Shown in pieces: positions 36,271-44,277 of a stretch of DNA of 64,000 nt. Under the pieces are notes generated by a model. It saw only the letters and a list, made by a program, of their open reading frames with translations, did no database searches and was not told the DNA's origin. Source of the DNA: Clostridiales bacterium (lineage in GTDB: Bacteria > Bacillota > Clostridia > Saccharofermentanales > Saccharofermentanaceae); contig JAFZBN010000021.1 in NCBI GenBank assembly GCA_017561715.1, positions 62,001 to 126,000 of the forward strand. Direction: 5' to 3'. Each line of letters opens with the position of its first letter. The stretch's first letter is position 1. A program made the translations under genes and the position numbers.

Positions 36271-38962
36271 CGATGATCTTTTAACATACGCAGCCGTTGA
36301 TGTCTCGACGCTCTCTCCGATGATGCGCCAGTACTTCGAGATGAAAAAACTCGCAGGAGACGCGATCCTGATGTTCCGCCTCGGTGACTTCTACGAGATG
36401 TTCTTCGACGACGCGATCCTGGTATCGAGGATCCTTGAACTTACGCTGACCTCAAGAGACTGTGGTCTTGAAAAGCGCGCCCCGATGTGCGGTGTGCCAC
36501 ATCATTCGGCATCGTCATATATGCAGCGCCTGATCACACAGGGTTATAAAGTCGCAATCTGTGAACAGATGGAAGATCCGGCCTTGGCAAAAGGACTTGT
36601 CAAACGTTCGATCACTCGTGTGTTGACACCGGGTACGGTCATCGACACGAATGGTCTTGATGAGAAGAAGAATAACTTCCTCGTATGCGTCTATAAAGTC
36701 GGCATGCAGTATGGTCTTGCCGCCGCGGATATCACGACGGGAACCATGGAAGCGACCCAGTTGATCACTGGAAATACCGCGCAGCACCTGGTAAACCTTC
36801 TTTCGAAATACAGAGCTTCCGAGCTGATCTTCAACGAAGATTTCAGTAAAGACGAACTCTTTAACTATGTCTGTGATAATCTCGTCGGCTCCGTGACACT
36901 TCGACCGAATGCCGATTTCTCGGCAGGTCTTTCCGATCGTGTGCTTCCGGATAACTACAAGAAAGAAAGTACGACAAAGAAGAAGGGGAAGAGTTCTTTT
37001 GCCGAAGAAACCAAGAACATTCTTCTGACATCCGCGATCGACGCGATCCTGGCTTATCTTGACGAAACACAGCAAGCGCAGGTCACGCACTTTTCGACCG
37101 CCCGTATCTACGAAGTATCCGATACGATGGAGCTTGATGTGGCAACGAGAACGAATCTCGAGATCACGTCGACGATCCGATCCAAGCAGAAGAAGGGCAG
37201 CCTACTCTGGGCGATCGATATGACCCAGACATCCATGGGCGGAAGAAGACTTCGCGAGTATATCGAAGAACCGCTTATCGATGTTGCTTCGATCACGGCA
37301 AGACTCGATGCCGTCGAGCAGGCAAAAAACGACTTTATTCACCGCCAGGAACTTCGTGAAGCCCTTCTCGGCGTCCATGACATGGAAAGACTGGCGTCTC
37401 GTATCGCGCTTTCATCCGTAAACGCCAGAGACCTTTTGAACTTAAGAAATACACTTTCTAAGCTTCCGTATATCCGGGAATGCGCCGCGCATTTCCAGGC
37501 CGGAGTCCTTAAGGATACTGTCTCTGATCTTGAAGATCTTTCGGATATCCATGAACTTCTGGAAGCCGCACTCTGTGAGGATCCGCCGATCTCCGTGAAA
37601 GAAGGCGGCATGTTCAAAGACGGCTATAACGAAGAAGCTGACAGACTCCGTCGAGCAAGTAAAGACGGTAAGTCCATCATCCTCGAGATGGAAGCCAAAG
37701 AAAAAGAAGAGACCGGCATAAAGAACCTCCGAATCAGCTATAACAAGGTCTTCGGTTACTATATCGAAGTATCCAAAGGCAATGTTCCGCTGGTACCTGA
37801 ACGTTACATAAGAAAGCAGACACTCACCACAGGTGAACGCTATATCACCGAAGAATTAAAGAGTATCGAGGACACGATCGTCGGTTCTACCGCAAAACTC
37901 GTTTCTCTTGAGTATGACCTTTTCTGTGAACTGCGTGAAAAGATCGCTTCGCAGGTACATCGTCTGTACCGTGTCGCGTCTGCTTTGGCCGTTCTCGATG
38001 TCATCATGTCCCTTGGTGAACTTGCGGAAAGAAACAACTACTGCCGTCCGAAAGTTGACGATACAACGGCTCTCGTGATCGAAGACGGTCGTCACCCGGT
38101 CGTGGAGAAGATGCTGAAAGAAGGAGAGTTCGTTCCAAACGGCATCTCCATGGATGAAGAGAATCACCGTATCATGATCCTTACAGGTCCGAACATGGCC
38201 GGTAAATCCACATACATGCGTCAGACCGCGCTGATCGTTCTTCTCGCGCAGATCGGTTCTTTCGTACCGGCATCCTTTGCCCACATAGGTATCGTCGACC
38301 GCATCTTTACCAGGATCGGCGCTTCGGATGATATCTCACTTGGCCAGTCCACATTCATGGTCGAAATGAACGAGGTATCCGGAATCCTTCGAAACGGTAC
38401 CTATAAGAGCCTGCTGCTCCTGGACGAAGTAGGACGAGGAACAAGTACTTACGACGGCTTAGCGATCGCGTGGGCCATCATAGAGTTTATTGCAAACAGA
38501 TCCATTATGTTCGCAAGAACGATCTTCGCTACTCATTATCATGAATTAAACCAGCTTGAAAAGACTTTGACCGGTGTTTACAATGCCCACGTCGAAGTTG
38601 AAGAGAAGAACAAGGAAGTATCCTTCCTCCATAAGATCTCAACCGGCGGTACCTCAGACAGTTACGGTATCGAAGTAGCCCGTCTTGCGGGTGTTCCGAC
38701 CGAGGTCGTCGAAAGAGCGAATGTGATCCTTTCCGAGCTTGATAAGAAAAAGATGCAGATCAACTATACCGATGGGGAAGGGGAGACGTTTGAAGGTCCG
38801 ATCTCTGGTCAGATCCCACTGTTTGCCCCGAACCGGACTGAACCGGCCGATTCTCATTCGTTGAGAACCGAACTGGTCAATTTGGACATTTCCAGAATTA
38901 CGCCACTGGAGGCGATGAATATACTTTATTCACTTATTGAGAAAGCAAAAGGAGACGAATAG
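36263..38962 (+). CDS. mutS: DNA mismatch repair protein MutS
   Basis: This 899-residue MutS contains the mismatch-contact motif FRLGDFYEMFFDDA near residues 35-48. Walker A is ILTGPNMAGKSTYMRQ, then DDISLGQSTFMVEMNEV, Walker B is SLLLLDEVGRGTSTYDG, and FATHYHELNQLE follows in the ATPase domain. It recognises mismatches and recruits MutL, encoded next. The chosen ATG has GGAG ten bases upstream; an in-frame TTG seven codons earlier would overlap more of miaB. Confidence 0.97.
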   Translation: MNNDDLLTYAAVDVSTLSPMMRQYFEMKKLAGDAILMFRLGDFYEMFFDDAILVSRILELTLTSRDCGLEKRAPMCGVPHHSASSYMQRLITQGYKVAICEQMEDPALAKGLVKRSITRVLTPGTVIDTNGLDEKKNNFLVCVYKVGMQYGLAAADITTGTMEATQLITGNTAQHLVNLLSKYRASELIFNEDFSKDELFNYVCDNLVGSVTLRPNADFSAGLSDRVLPDNYKKESTTKKKGKSSFAEETKNILLTSAIDAILAYLDETQQAQVTHFSTARIYEVSDTMELDVATRTNLEITSTIRSKQKKGSLLWAIDMTQTSMGGRRLREYIEEPLIDVASITARLDAVEQAKNDFIHRQELREALLGVHDMERLASRIALSSVNARDLLNLRNTLSKLPYIRECAAHFQAGVLKDTVSDLEDLSDIHELLEAALCEDPPISVKEGGMFKDGYNEEADRLRRASKDGKSIILEMEAKEKEETGIKNLRISYNKVFGYYIEVSKGNVPLVPERYIRKQTLTTGERYITEELKSIEDTIVGSTAKLVSLEYDLFCELREKIASQVHRLYRVASALAVLDVIMSLGELAERNNYCRPKVDDTTALVIEDGRHPVVEKMLKEGEFVPNGISMDEENHRIMILTGPNMAGKSTYMRQTALIVLLAQIGSFVPASFAHIGIVDRIFTRIGASDDISLGQSTFMVEMNEVSGILRNGTYKSLLLLDEVGRGTSTYDGLAIAWAIIEFIANRSIMFARTIFATHYHELNQLEKTLTGVYNAHVEVEEKNKEVSFLHKISTGGTSDSYGIEVARLAGVPTEVVERANVILSELDKKKMQINYTDGEGETFEGPISGQIPLFAPNRTEPADSHSLRTELVNLDISRITPLEAMNILYSLIEKAKGDE

Positions 38963-38964
38963 TT

Positions 38965-40941
38965 ATGTCAAGAATTCATATCTTAGATGCCGCTACCTCC
39001 AATGCCATTGCCGCCGGTGAAGTCATTGAAAGGCCGATGTCTATCGTAAAAGAACTGATGGAGAACTCTCTAGACGCGGGAGCTACCCAGATCACAGTCG
39101 AGATCCAGGATGGAGGTATCCGTTTGATCCGTGTTCGCGATAACGGATGCGGTATGGACGAAGAAGATGCCAAGACTGCGTTTATCTGTCACGCCACAAG
39201 TAAGATCAGGACCCTGGATGAGCTGTTTTCACTGCATTCTATGGGTTTCCGCGGTGAGGCTCTGGCAAGTATCGCCGCGGCTTCCCGAGTGACTCTTTCG
39301 ACAAAAGAGCCACTGGCCGAAAAGGGCACATGCGTCAAATACGAGGGAGGTCAGTTCATTTCCTGTGAACCGATCGGAATGCCCTCCGGAACGACCGTTG
39401 AAGTCCGTGATCTTTTCTATAATCTTCCGGCACGTTTCAAGTTCCTGAAGAAGGATCAGACAGAAGCCAATTACATCCAGGTCCTGGTAGAACGCTTCAT
39501 TCTCTGCCACACCGACGTTTCTTTCAAGTTCATCAAGAACGGTAAGACCGTCCTTCAGAGCCCGGGCAACTGTGATTCACAATCCGCTCTTTACAGTGTC
39601 TACGGTAAAGACATCGTAAGTGCCTGCCGACCGATCGACAGCAACATCGACGGCATCACTGTGAAAGGGTTTGCAGGTCTTCCGAAGATCTCCAGAGCTT
39701 CGCGCTCTGAGCAGATCATCTTCGTCAATCAGCGTCTGATCAGAAGCAAGACGATCACATCCGCGATCGACGCGGCTTATACGAATATGCTGATGAAGGG
39801 AAAGTACGCTTTCGTCATCCTCGACATCTATATTCCGTCCCAGGACCTTGACGTCAACGTGCATCCGCAGAAAGCCGAAGTCCGTTTCAGTAACGAATCC
39901 ATGATCTATAGAGCTGTATATCATGCTCTTGTAAATACGCTTTCCCAGGAAGCAATGTCCGTGGATTATTCCTTTGGTAAGGATCCTACGGAAAAAGCAC
40001 CAGCCACCCAAGCTCCTGCGACACCGGCAGTTTCAGCACCATCTGTTTCCAAGCCAGTCGTTCCTGCTCCGAAAGCTGAAGCTCCCAAGGCAGACTATTC
40101 CAAGAATATCGGATTCCAGAATCTCTATTTCAACGAACCGAAGAAAGAGTATTCGGTATCTGATACTACGCCAAAAGCACCTGTCATCAGCACACCTTCT
40201 GTAAAAGAGCCTTTCATGCCGGAACTCCCGGATGTTACGGAAAGCCCGGCACCATCGGAAGTTCCTGAAGTAAAACAGGAATCGGGCCAAGAAGTTAAGC
40301 AGGAAGCGATTCCGGAAGTTCAGAAACTCGTTGCTCAGACAAGAGAAGAGAGCCTTCATGAACTGGTTTCTTCCCGCGTGATCGGAACTCTCTTTGACAC
40401 ATATATCCTTATGGAAAGCACGGATCGAACTTTAATTATGGTCGACCAGCACGCGGCGCATGAGAAAGTGCTTTATGAGAAGCTCGTTGCCATGGAAATG
40501 GAGAAGAAGGTCGTATCCCAGCCGCTTCTGGCGCCGGCAGTAGTTTCTCTTTCCAGATCGGATATCAACTTCATCGAAGAGCATGAGCAGGAATTAAGAG
40601 ATATCGGGTTTGAGATCTCATCTCTTGGTGACAATGAACTTGCGATCAGATCCGTTCCTGCGCAGATCGATCCGCAGAATGTTTCCAGTGCCTTTATCGA
40701 TATGATCGATGAATGGATGAATGCCAGCAAGACACGAAATGACGCACTTATCCTGTCTCTTGCCACGAGCGCCTGTAAAGCCGCGGTAAAAGGACACGAC
40801 AAACTTCACGATATCGAGATCAAGGGACTTTTGGAGGATCTTTCCAAGCTCAAGGATCCGTACCACTGTCCGCATGGCCGACCGATCGTGATCCGTCTTT
40901 CCGAAAAAGAGATCGAAAAAGAGTTTAAGCGTATCGTGTAA
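38965..40941 (+). CDS. mutL: DNA mismatch repair protein MutL, endonuclease type
   Basis: The 658 residues comprise a GHKL ATPase N-terminus (SNAIAAGEVIERP, RDNGCGMD, HATSKIRTLDEL, SMGFRGEALASIAA). A proline- and alanine-rich linker spans residues 335-455, and a C-terminal dimerisation domain follows. The endonuclease metal motif DQHAAHEKVLYEKL and the late CPHGRPIVIR box are intact, so this MutL probably nicks DNA itself, as in MutH-less bacteria. The linker is low complexity, with repeated Ala-Pro pairs. The gene starts two bases after mutS. Confidence 0.97.
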   Translation: MSRIHILDAATSNAIAAGEVIERPMSIVKELMENSLDAGATQITVEIQDGGIRLIRVRDNGCGMDEEDAKTAFICHATSKIRTLDELFSLHSMGFRGEALASIAAASRVTLSTKEPLAEKGTCVKYEGGQFISCEPIGMPSGTTVEVRDLFYNLPARFKFLKKDQTEANYIQVLVERFILCHTDVSFKFIKNGKTVLQSPGNCDSQSALYSVYGKDIVSACRPIDSNIDGITVKGFAGLPKISRASRSEQIIFVNQRLIRSKTITSAIDAAYTNMLMKGKYAFVILDIYIPSQDLDVNVHPQKAEVRFSNESMIYRAVYHALVNTLSQEAMSVDYSFGKDPTEKAPATQAPATPAVSAPSVSKPVVPAPKAEAPKADYSKNIGFQNLYFNEPKKEYSVSDTTPKAPVISTPSVKEPFMPELPDVTESPAPSEVPEVKQESGQEVKQEAIPEVQKLVAQTREESLHELVSSRVIGTLFDTYILMESTDRTLIMVDQHAAHEKVLYEKLVAMEMEKKVVSQPLLAPAVVSLSRSDINFIEEHEQELRDIGFEISSLGDNELAIRSVPAQIDPQNVSSAFIDMIDEWMNASKTRNDALILSLATSACKAAVKGHDKLHDIEIKGLLEDLSKLKDPYHCPHGRPIVIRLSEKEIEKEFKRIV

Positions 40942-40951
40942 TGGTGAAATC

Positions 40952-41896
40952 ATGGATCCGATCGTGATGCAAAAGCTTGAAAAGACAGGATACAAAGCGA
41001 TCCCCATCATCTGCGGGCCGACGGCAAGCGGAAAAACTTCGCTTTCTATCCGCGCGGCAAAAGAACTGCGCGGTGAGATCTGCTGCTGTGACTCTATGCA
41101 GATTTACCGTCATCTTGATGTAGGTACAGCAAAACCAACTGAAGAAGAGAAGAGGGAAGTGCCGCATCACCTGATCGATCTCGTTGAACCGGATCAGCCG
41201 TTCAATGTCGCATCTTATCTTGACCATGCATACGAAAAGATCGAAGAACTGCTTTCGCGAAATGTTCTTCCGGTATTCTGCGGAGGAACCGGACAATACG
41301 TTCAGGCACTGCAGAAAGGCTTCGACTTTTCCGGAGCTCCTGTCGATCGCGAAAAAGAAGAAGCACTTCGACTTGAGTTTGAAAGAGACGGCATTGACGG
41401 CATCTATTCGCGTCTTATCGCGCTTGATCCCGATTGTATGGAAAAGATCCATCCGAACAATACAAAGCGCGTAATACACACTCTGGCGCTTCTTGAAACG
41501 GTATCCGGAACCACAAAGGATATCCGAGAAGCATCCACGCAAAACGGACCGAGATATCCCTTCGTTTTGTTTGCGATCGACTGGCCGAGAGAAGTGCTTT
41601 ATCAGAGGATCGATCTTCGTGTCGATATCATGATGAAAGATGGGATCCTGGAAGAGGCGGAATGGCTTTTCAAGCAGGATCTGCCATCCGACTGCACGGC
41701 AATGCAGGCGATCGGATATAAGGAATTCTTCCCGTATCTTAAGGGTGAATCCTCTCTTGAAACATGCGTGGATCTTTTAAAGCAGCACTCCAGAAACTAC
41801 GCCAAAAGACAGCTTACCTGGTTCCGTCATATGGACGATGTGAACTGGATCCCATCCGATCAACTGGGCGAATATAAGATCGATTCATTTCTCTGA
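40952..41896 (+). CDS. miaA: tRNA dimethylallyltransferase
   Basis: The 314-residue protein starts with the P-loop ICGPTASGKTSLSIRAA. CDSMQIYRHLDVGTAKPT follows, with the catalytic Asp, then VPHHLIDLVEP, CGGTGQYVQAL and the late QLTWFRHM box. MiaA attaches dimethylallyl to A37 of UNN-reading tRNAs, providing the substrate for MiaB at the head of the operon. Ten bases separate it from mutL. Confidence 0.96.
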   Translation: MDPIVMQKLEKTGYKAIPIICGPTASGKTSLSIRAAKELRGEICCCDSMQIYRHLDVGTAKPTEEEKREVPHHLIDLVEPDQPFNVASYLDHAYEKIEELLSRNVLPVFCGGTGQYVQALQKGFDFSGAPVDREKEEALRLEFERDGIDGIYSRLIALDPDCMEKIHPNNTKRVIHTLALLETVSGTTKDIREASTQNGPRYPFVLFAIDWPREVLYQRIDLRVDIMMKDGILEEAEWLFKQDLPSDCTAMQAIGYKEFFPYLKGESSLETCVDLLKQHSRNYAKRQLTWFRHMDDVNWIPSDQLGEYKIDSFL

Positions 41897-41959
41897 ATCA
41901 GGATATAAGAAACGGTTATAAAACTTGGCATATAACATACAGATATATGCTTTTGAAAA

Positions 41960-41968
41960 TGGTATAGT
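41960..41968 (+). promoter_or_regulatory. Extended -10 promoter of hfq
   Basis: TGG followed by TATAGT forms an extended -10 element in a 100-base AT-rich gap after miaA; no good -35 box is seen. A rival reading is TTGAAA with CATTAT 17 bases on, but its start point would cut into the AAGGAGG ribosome site. Confidence 0.4.
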
Positions 41969-42000
41969 TTGTACACATTATTCTTAAGGAGGTACAAACT

Positions 42001-42318
42001 ATGATCCCGGACACAATCACAGAGCAGAAAAGAAACCCGATTAAAGCGCACGATTACTTTCTAAACAAATGCAGAAAAGACTTCATCACCGTAGAGATCC
42101 TGACAAGAACGGGAGAAGTCATCGAAGGGATCATCGACTGCTATGACAAAGACACGATCATCATTCACAATGAGATGACGCAGATCATGCTCTTTCAGCA
42201 CTCGATCTGTTATATCGCCCCAAGAAACGGAATGCGTGTCTTACTTCCTGAAATTCCGAAACAGAGAAGTGACACGCAGAGAAGAACCGCTGTATTTATT
42301 TCCGCTAACGCGGTTTAG
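42001..42318 (+). CDS. hfq: Hfq-like RNA chaperone, divergent
   Basis: The 105 residues align with Hfq by position after miaA and by the Sm fold: AHDYFLNKCRKDFITVEILT, then an Sm1-like strand pair (GEVIEGIIDCYDKDTIIIHN) and an Sm2-like LFQHSICYIAP. Relative to E. coli Hfq the Sm2 YKHA is FQHS, so the proximal-site Lys56 is Gln and His57 is kept. Phe42 appears as Asp, and Gln8 as His. A 25-residue basic and hydrophobic tail follows the Sm core. Hfq hexamers bind sRNA and mRNA, but these changes suggest altered RNA specificity. The stop overlaps that of lexA by four bases. Confidence 0.85.
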   Translation: MIPDTITEQKRNPIKAHDYFLNKCRKDFITVEILTRTGEVIEGIIDCYDKDTIIIHNEMTQIMLFQHSICYIAPRNGMRVLLPEIPKQRSDTQRRTAVFISANAV

Positions 42319-42956
42319 TTTACTTTTGTTCTGAAAACACCGTCAACGATACCGATGATCTTACAGTCATCATCTTCAAAAGGAATGTCATTATAAGCCG
42401 GATTTTCCGGGTGAAGAGCGGCATGGCCTTTCTTATAGACGAGACGCTTTACCGTTGCTTCATTACCGATCAGAGCAACAACGATCTGGTTGATGTTTGC
42501 CATGTTCTTACGACGAACGATCACGTAGTCGCCGTCACAGATATGCGCGTTGATCATGCTGTCGCCACGTACCTTCAAAAGATAATACTCGGAAGTATTG
42601 AAATACTCGGAAGGGAAGGGCATATAGTGATCGATATTCTCTTCGGCAAGGATCGGAACACCGGCGGTGACCGTACCTACAAGAGGTATCCTTTTCGCAG
42701 CGGAAGAATTCATATCCGTATTTGTCTCTTTGATCATGATCGCACGGCGTTTGCCAGGAATATACTCGATCTTACCTTCTTCCATCAGACGATGAAGATG
42801 TGCGTGAACAGTAGAAGTGGAGCGGATACCGACACCTTGGCAGATCTCACGTACGGACGGCGGATATCCTTCGGTCTTTACAAAATTAACGATAAAAGCG
42901 TAAATGATCTCGAGAGTCTCTTTCAAATTGCTCTTAGTAAACTTGTAAGTGCTCAT
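42315..42956 (-). CDS. lexA: LexA SOS repressor
   Basis: This 213-residue LexA has a winged-helix N-terminus (YPPSVREICQGVGIRSTSTVHAH is the recognition region). The autocleavage bond is Ala-Gly in GTVTAGVPI, the catalytic Ser is in VRGDSMINAHICDGDYV, and the Lys is in VALIGNEATVKRL. RecA-stimulated cleavage lifts repression of SOS genes. The chosen ATG follows GGAGGCAGGAAT; a longer frame upstream has no ribosome site. A matching SOS box lies over its own promoter, so it represses itself. Confidence 0.96.
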   Translation of the reverse strand: MSTYKFTKSNLKETLEIIYAFIVNFVKTEGYPPSVREICQGVGIRSTSTVHAHLHRLMEEGKIEYIPGKRRAIMIKETNTDMNSSAAKRIPLVGTVTAGVPILAEENIDHYMPFPSEYFNTSEYYLLKVRGDSMINAHICDGDYVIVRRKNMANINQIVVALIGNEATVKRLVYKKGHAALHPENPAYNDIPFEDDDCKIIGIVDGVFRTKVN

Positions 42957-42987
42957 ATTCCTGCCTCCGTACATATTATTTATAGTT

Positions 42988-43016
42988 ATCTTAACATTAC
43001 GGCAATCCCTTGTCAA
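42988..43016 (-). promoter_or_regulatory. lexA promoter
   Basis: On the minus strand, TTGACA (43016-43011) and TAAGAT (42993-42988) are 17 bases apart. The -35 box overlaps the SOS box, which explains self-repression. Confidence 0.75.
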
Positions 43017-43027
43017 ACGATTGTTCG
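43014..43027. promoter_or_regulatory. SOS box (LexA operator)
   Basis: CAAACGATTGTTCG differs from the Firmicutes consensus CGAAC-N4-GTTCG at one position. It lies between lexA and a divergent small membrane-protein gene, overlapping the lexA -35 box, so both directions may be LexA-controlled. Confidence 0.75.
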
Positions 43028-43086
43028 TATTGTGTTTATGTTGAAAACAGGCAGTTTCAAGCAGTCCTTATGAAAGGGAACAAAAC

Positions 43087-43275
43087 ATGAAATACTACAA
43101 CAAAATGAGTCTGATCACTAAATGGTTTCTGATCCTGTCGCTTGTGATCATGATGATTCTTGGCGCAACCGTGCTTAAACACCGAGAAGAAGTGCAGAAA
43201 AACGTTGATATCAGAGAAGAAAAGCTTGCAAAAATACGGTTAAGTGACGGAAATCTTCCTAAAGGAATAACATAA
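43087..43275 (+). CDS. Small single-span membrane protein divergent from lexA
   Basis: The 62-residue protein has one membrane helix (WFLILSLVIMMILGATVL, residues 13-30) with a short basic N-terminus, so the highly charged C-terminal half is probably outside. HREEVQKNVDIREEKLAKIR could form a short coiled coil. I recognise no family. In Bacillus and Staphylococcus the gene divergent from lexA (yneA, sosA) encodes a small single-span inhibitor of cell division, and this topology and the shared SOS box would fit such a role. That is inference, as no LysM domain is present. AAAGGGAAC lies before the ATG. Confidence 0.6.
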   Translation: MKYYNKMSLITKWFLILSLVIMMILGATVLKHREEVQKNVDIREEKLAKIRLSDGNLPKGIT

Positions 43276-43278
43276 GTG

Positions 43279-43287
43279 TGCTATAAT
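43279..43287 (+). promoter_or_regulatory. Extended -10 promoter directly before the acidic membrane protein gene
   Basis: TGC plus a perfect TATAAT ends seven bases before the ATG of the next gene. Transcription from here would begin at or next to the start codon. No -35 box or ribosome site is evident. Confidence 0.5.
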
Positions 43288-43294
43288 TTAACAC

Positions 43295-43888
43295 ATGGAT
43301 GAAGAAAGACTCAATGAGAATATCGTTCCGGAAGAAGAGATACTCTTAACTGAAGGTGAACTCTTAGAAGAAGAGGATATCGCAGAAGAAGAGGAAGAAG
43401 ATAGCTCGGTCGACAGTTTGGACACTATCGGCGGATTTTTCGCGTTCCTGGGACGCACCACTGTACAGTTCTTTAAGAATCTTCCTGACGCGATCAGAAA
43501 CCGCGTAAAGGCAAAGATCGCCGAACACAGGCGCATGCCGAAAAGAAAGTCCATTTCCAAGGTTTATGTTCTTGTCGGATATACTACGAAAGAGTATGTA
43601 GACAGGAAGTACAGAAAAGAGCGCGCGTTACTGGTCATCAGAAAGATCTTGATCGCATGCATTATCTTTCTGGTACTGGTCATGACATACCGCTGGTTCA
43701 AACCGAAGGTCGATTATACGGAGTACAAACAGATGATCGGCGTCAACGAACTGGATGAATTAACACAGAGTGATCCGTTCGCGACAGAGACAACAAACAA
43801 CGCGATCGCTCCGGACGTACAAAACGTCACACCGATTCCATCAAATACAAGTACATCGGAATCATCAGCAACTCAACCGGCAACATAA
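43295..43888 (+). CDS. Acidic single-span membrane protein of unknown function
   Basis: The 197 residues fall into three parts. The N-terminus of about 45 residues is extremely acidic (EEEDIAEEEEEDSS). A basic amphipathic cytoplasmic segment follows (LPDAIRNRVKAKIAEHRRMP and YTTKEYVDRKYRKERALL), then one membrane helix (IRKILIACIIFLVLVMTY) and an outside Thr/Ser/Asn-rich tail. No known family is recognised. It starts 19 bases after the small membrane-protein gene and ends at a strong terminator, so the two may form an operon. The start lacks a Shine-Dalgarno sequence and sits just after a -10 box. Confidence 0.65.
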   Translation: MDEERLNENIVPEEEILLTEGELLEEEDIAEEEEEDSSVDSLDTIGGFFAFLGRTTVQFFKNLPDAIRNRVKAKIAEHRRMPKRKSISKVYVLVGYTTKEYVDRKYRKERALLVIRKILIACIIFLVLVMTYRWFKPKVDYTEYKQMIGVNELDELTQSDPFATETTNNAIAPDVQNVTPIPSNTSTSESSATQPAT

Positions 43889-43914
43889 TGGATCATTCCT
43901 TGGTCCATTTTTTT
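43888..43914 (+). terminator. Intrinsic terminator after the acidic membrane protein gene
   Basis: ATGGATC pairs with GGTCCAT (one T-G pair) around ATTCCTT, followed by TTTTTT. Confidence 0.75.
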
Positions 43915-43976
43915 GCGGCAGAAGAGGAAAAGAGAATTCGAATTTGAAAAAGAGAACCCCAAAATTTATATGTGTG

Positions 43977-44004
43977 ATTAAACAAAATCACAGTTTTGTT
44001 TAAT
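43977..44004. repeat. AT-rich inverted repeat
   Basis: ATTAAACAAAA and TTTTGTTTAAT are perfect 11-base arms around TCACAG. There is no T-run directly after the stem, and its role is unknown. Confidence 0.6.
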
Positions 44005-44133
44005 TGGGAAGAGGAAAAACACAGAAAAAGACCCTCTCAGATCAAACAATATGAAATCCCACATAAAACCGCCTATCGGAAACCCTATCATCTAAAAACA
44101 GTATCATAAAAGCCATCTTCAAAATGAACATGA

Positions 44134-44193
44134 AAAAAGTTTAATCATCGGAGCCTTTCCTTTAGGATCCAGCGAACGATGATTAAACTTTTT
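44134..44193. terminator. Likely bidirectional terminator (17-base perfect inverted repeat)
   Basis: The arms 44134-44150 and 44177-44193 are exact reverse complements, beginning AAAAAG and ending CTTTTT, around a 26-base loop that has an inner CCT/AGG pairing. Runs of A before and T after let it work in both directions, closing leuA on the minus strand and any readthrough from the plus strand. Confidence 0.65.
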
Positions 44194-44277
44194 ACTGTTT
44201 CTATGATTGTGCTTTTCTGCTCAGTTTTTAGTGACCGCTCAGGAGCGTTTTATTTTCTTCTGAACGATGAATTGTAC

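Larger units (their letters stand above)
43915..44277. other. Noncoding AT-rich gap between convergent genes
   Basis: This 363-base stretch holds no convincing gene. It contains two hairpins, listed separately, and is markedly richer in A and T than its surroundings. Short open frames crossing it have no ribosome site or recognisable protein. Confidence 0.6.

Noticed and set aside
39980..40340. Repetitive-looking sequence in mutL as a possible repeat element.
   Set aside because: It is the in-frame Ala/Pro/Ser-rich linker between the two MutL domains, common in this family.
43770..44003. A 77-codon plus-strand open frame over the end of the acidic membrane protein gene and its terminator.
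   Set aside because: It crosses the terminator, overlaps the real gene in another frame and lacks a ribosome site.
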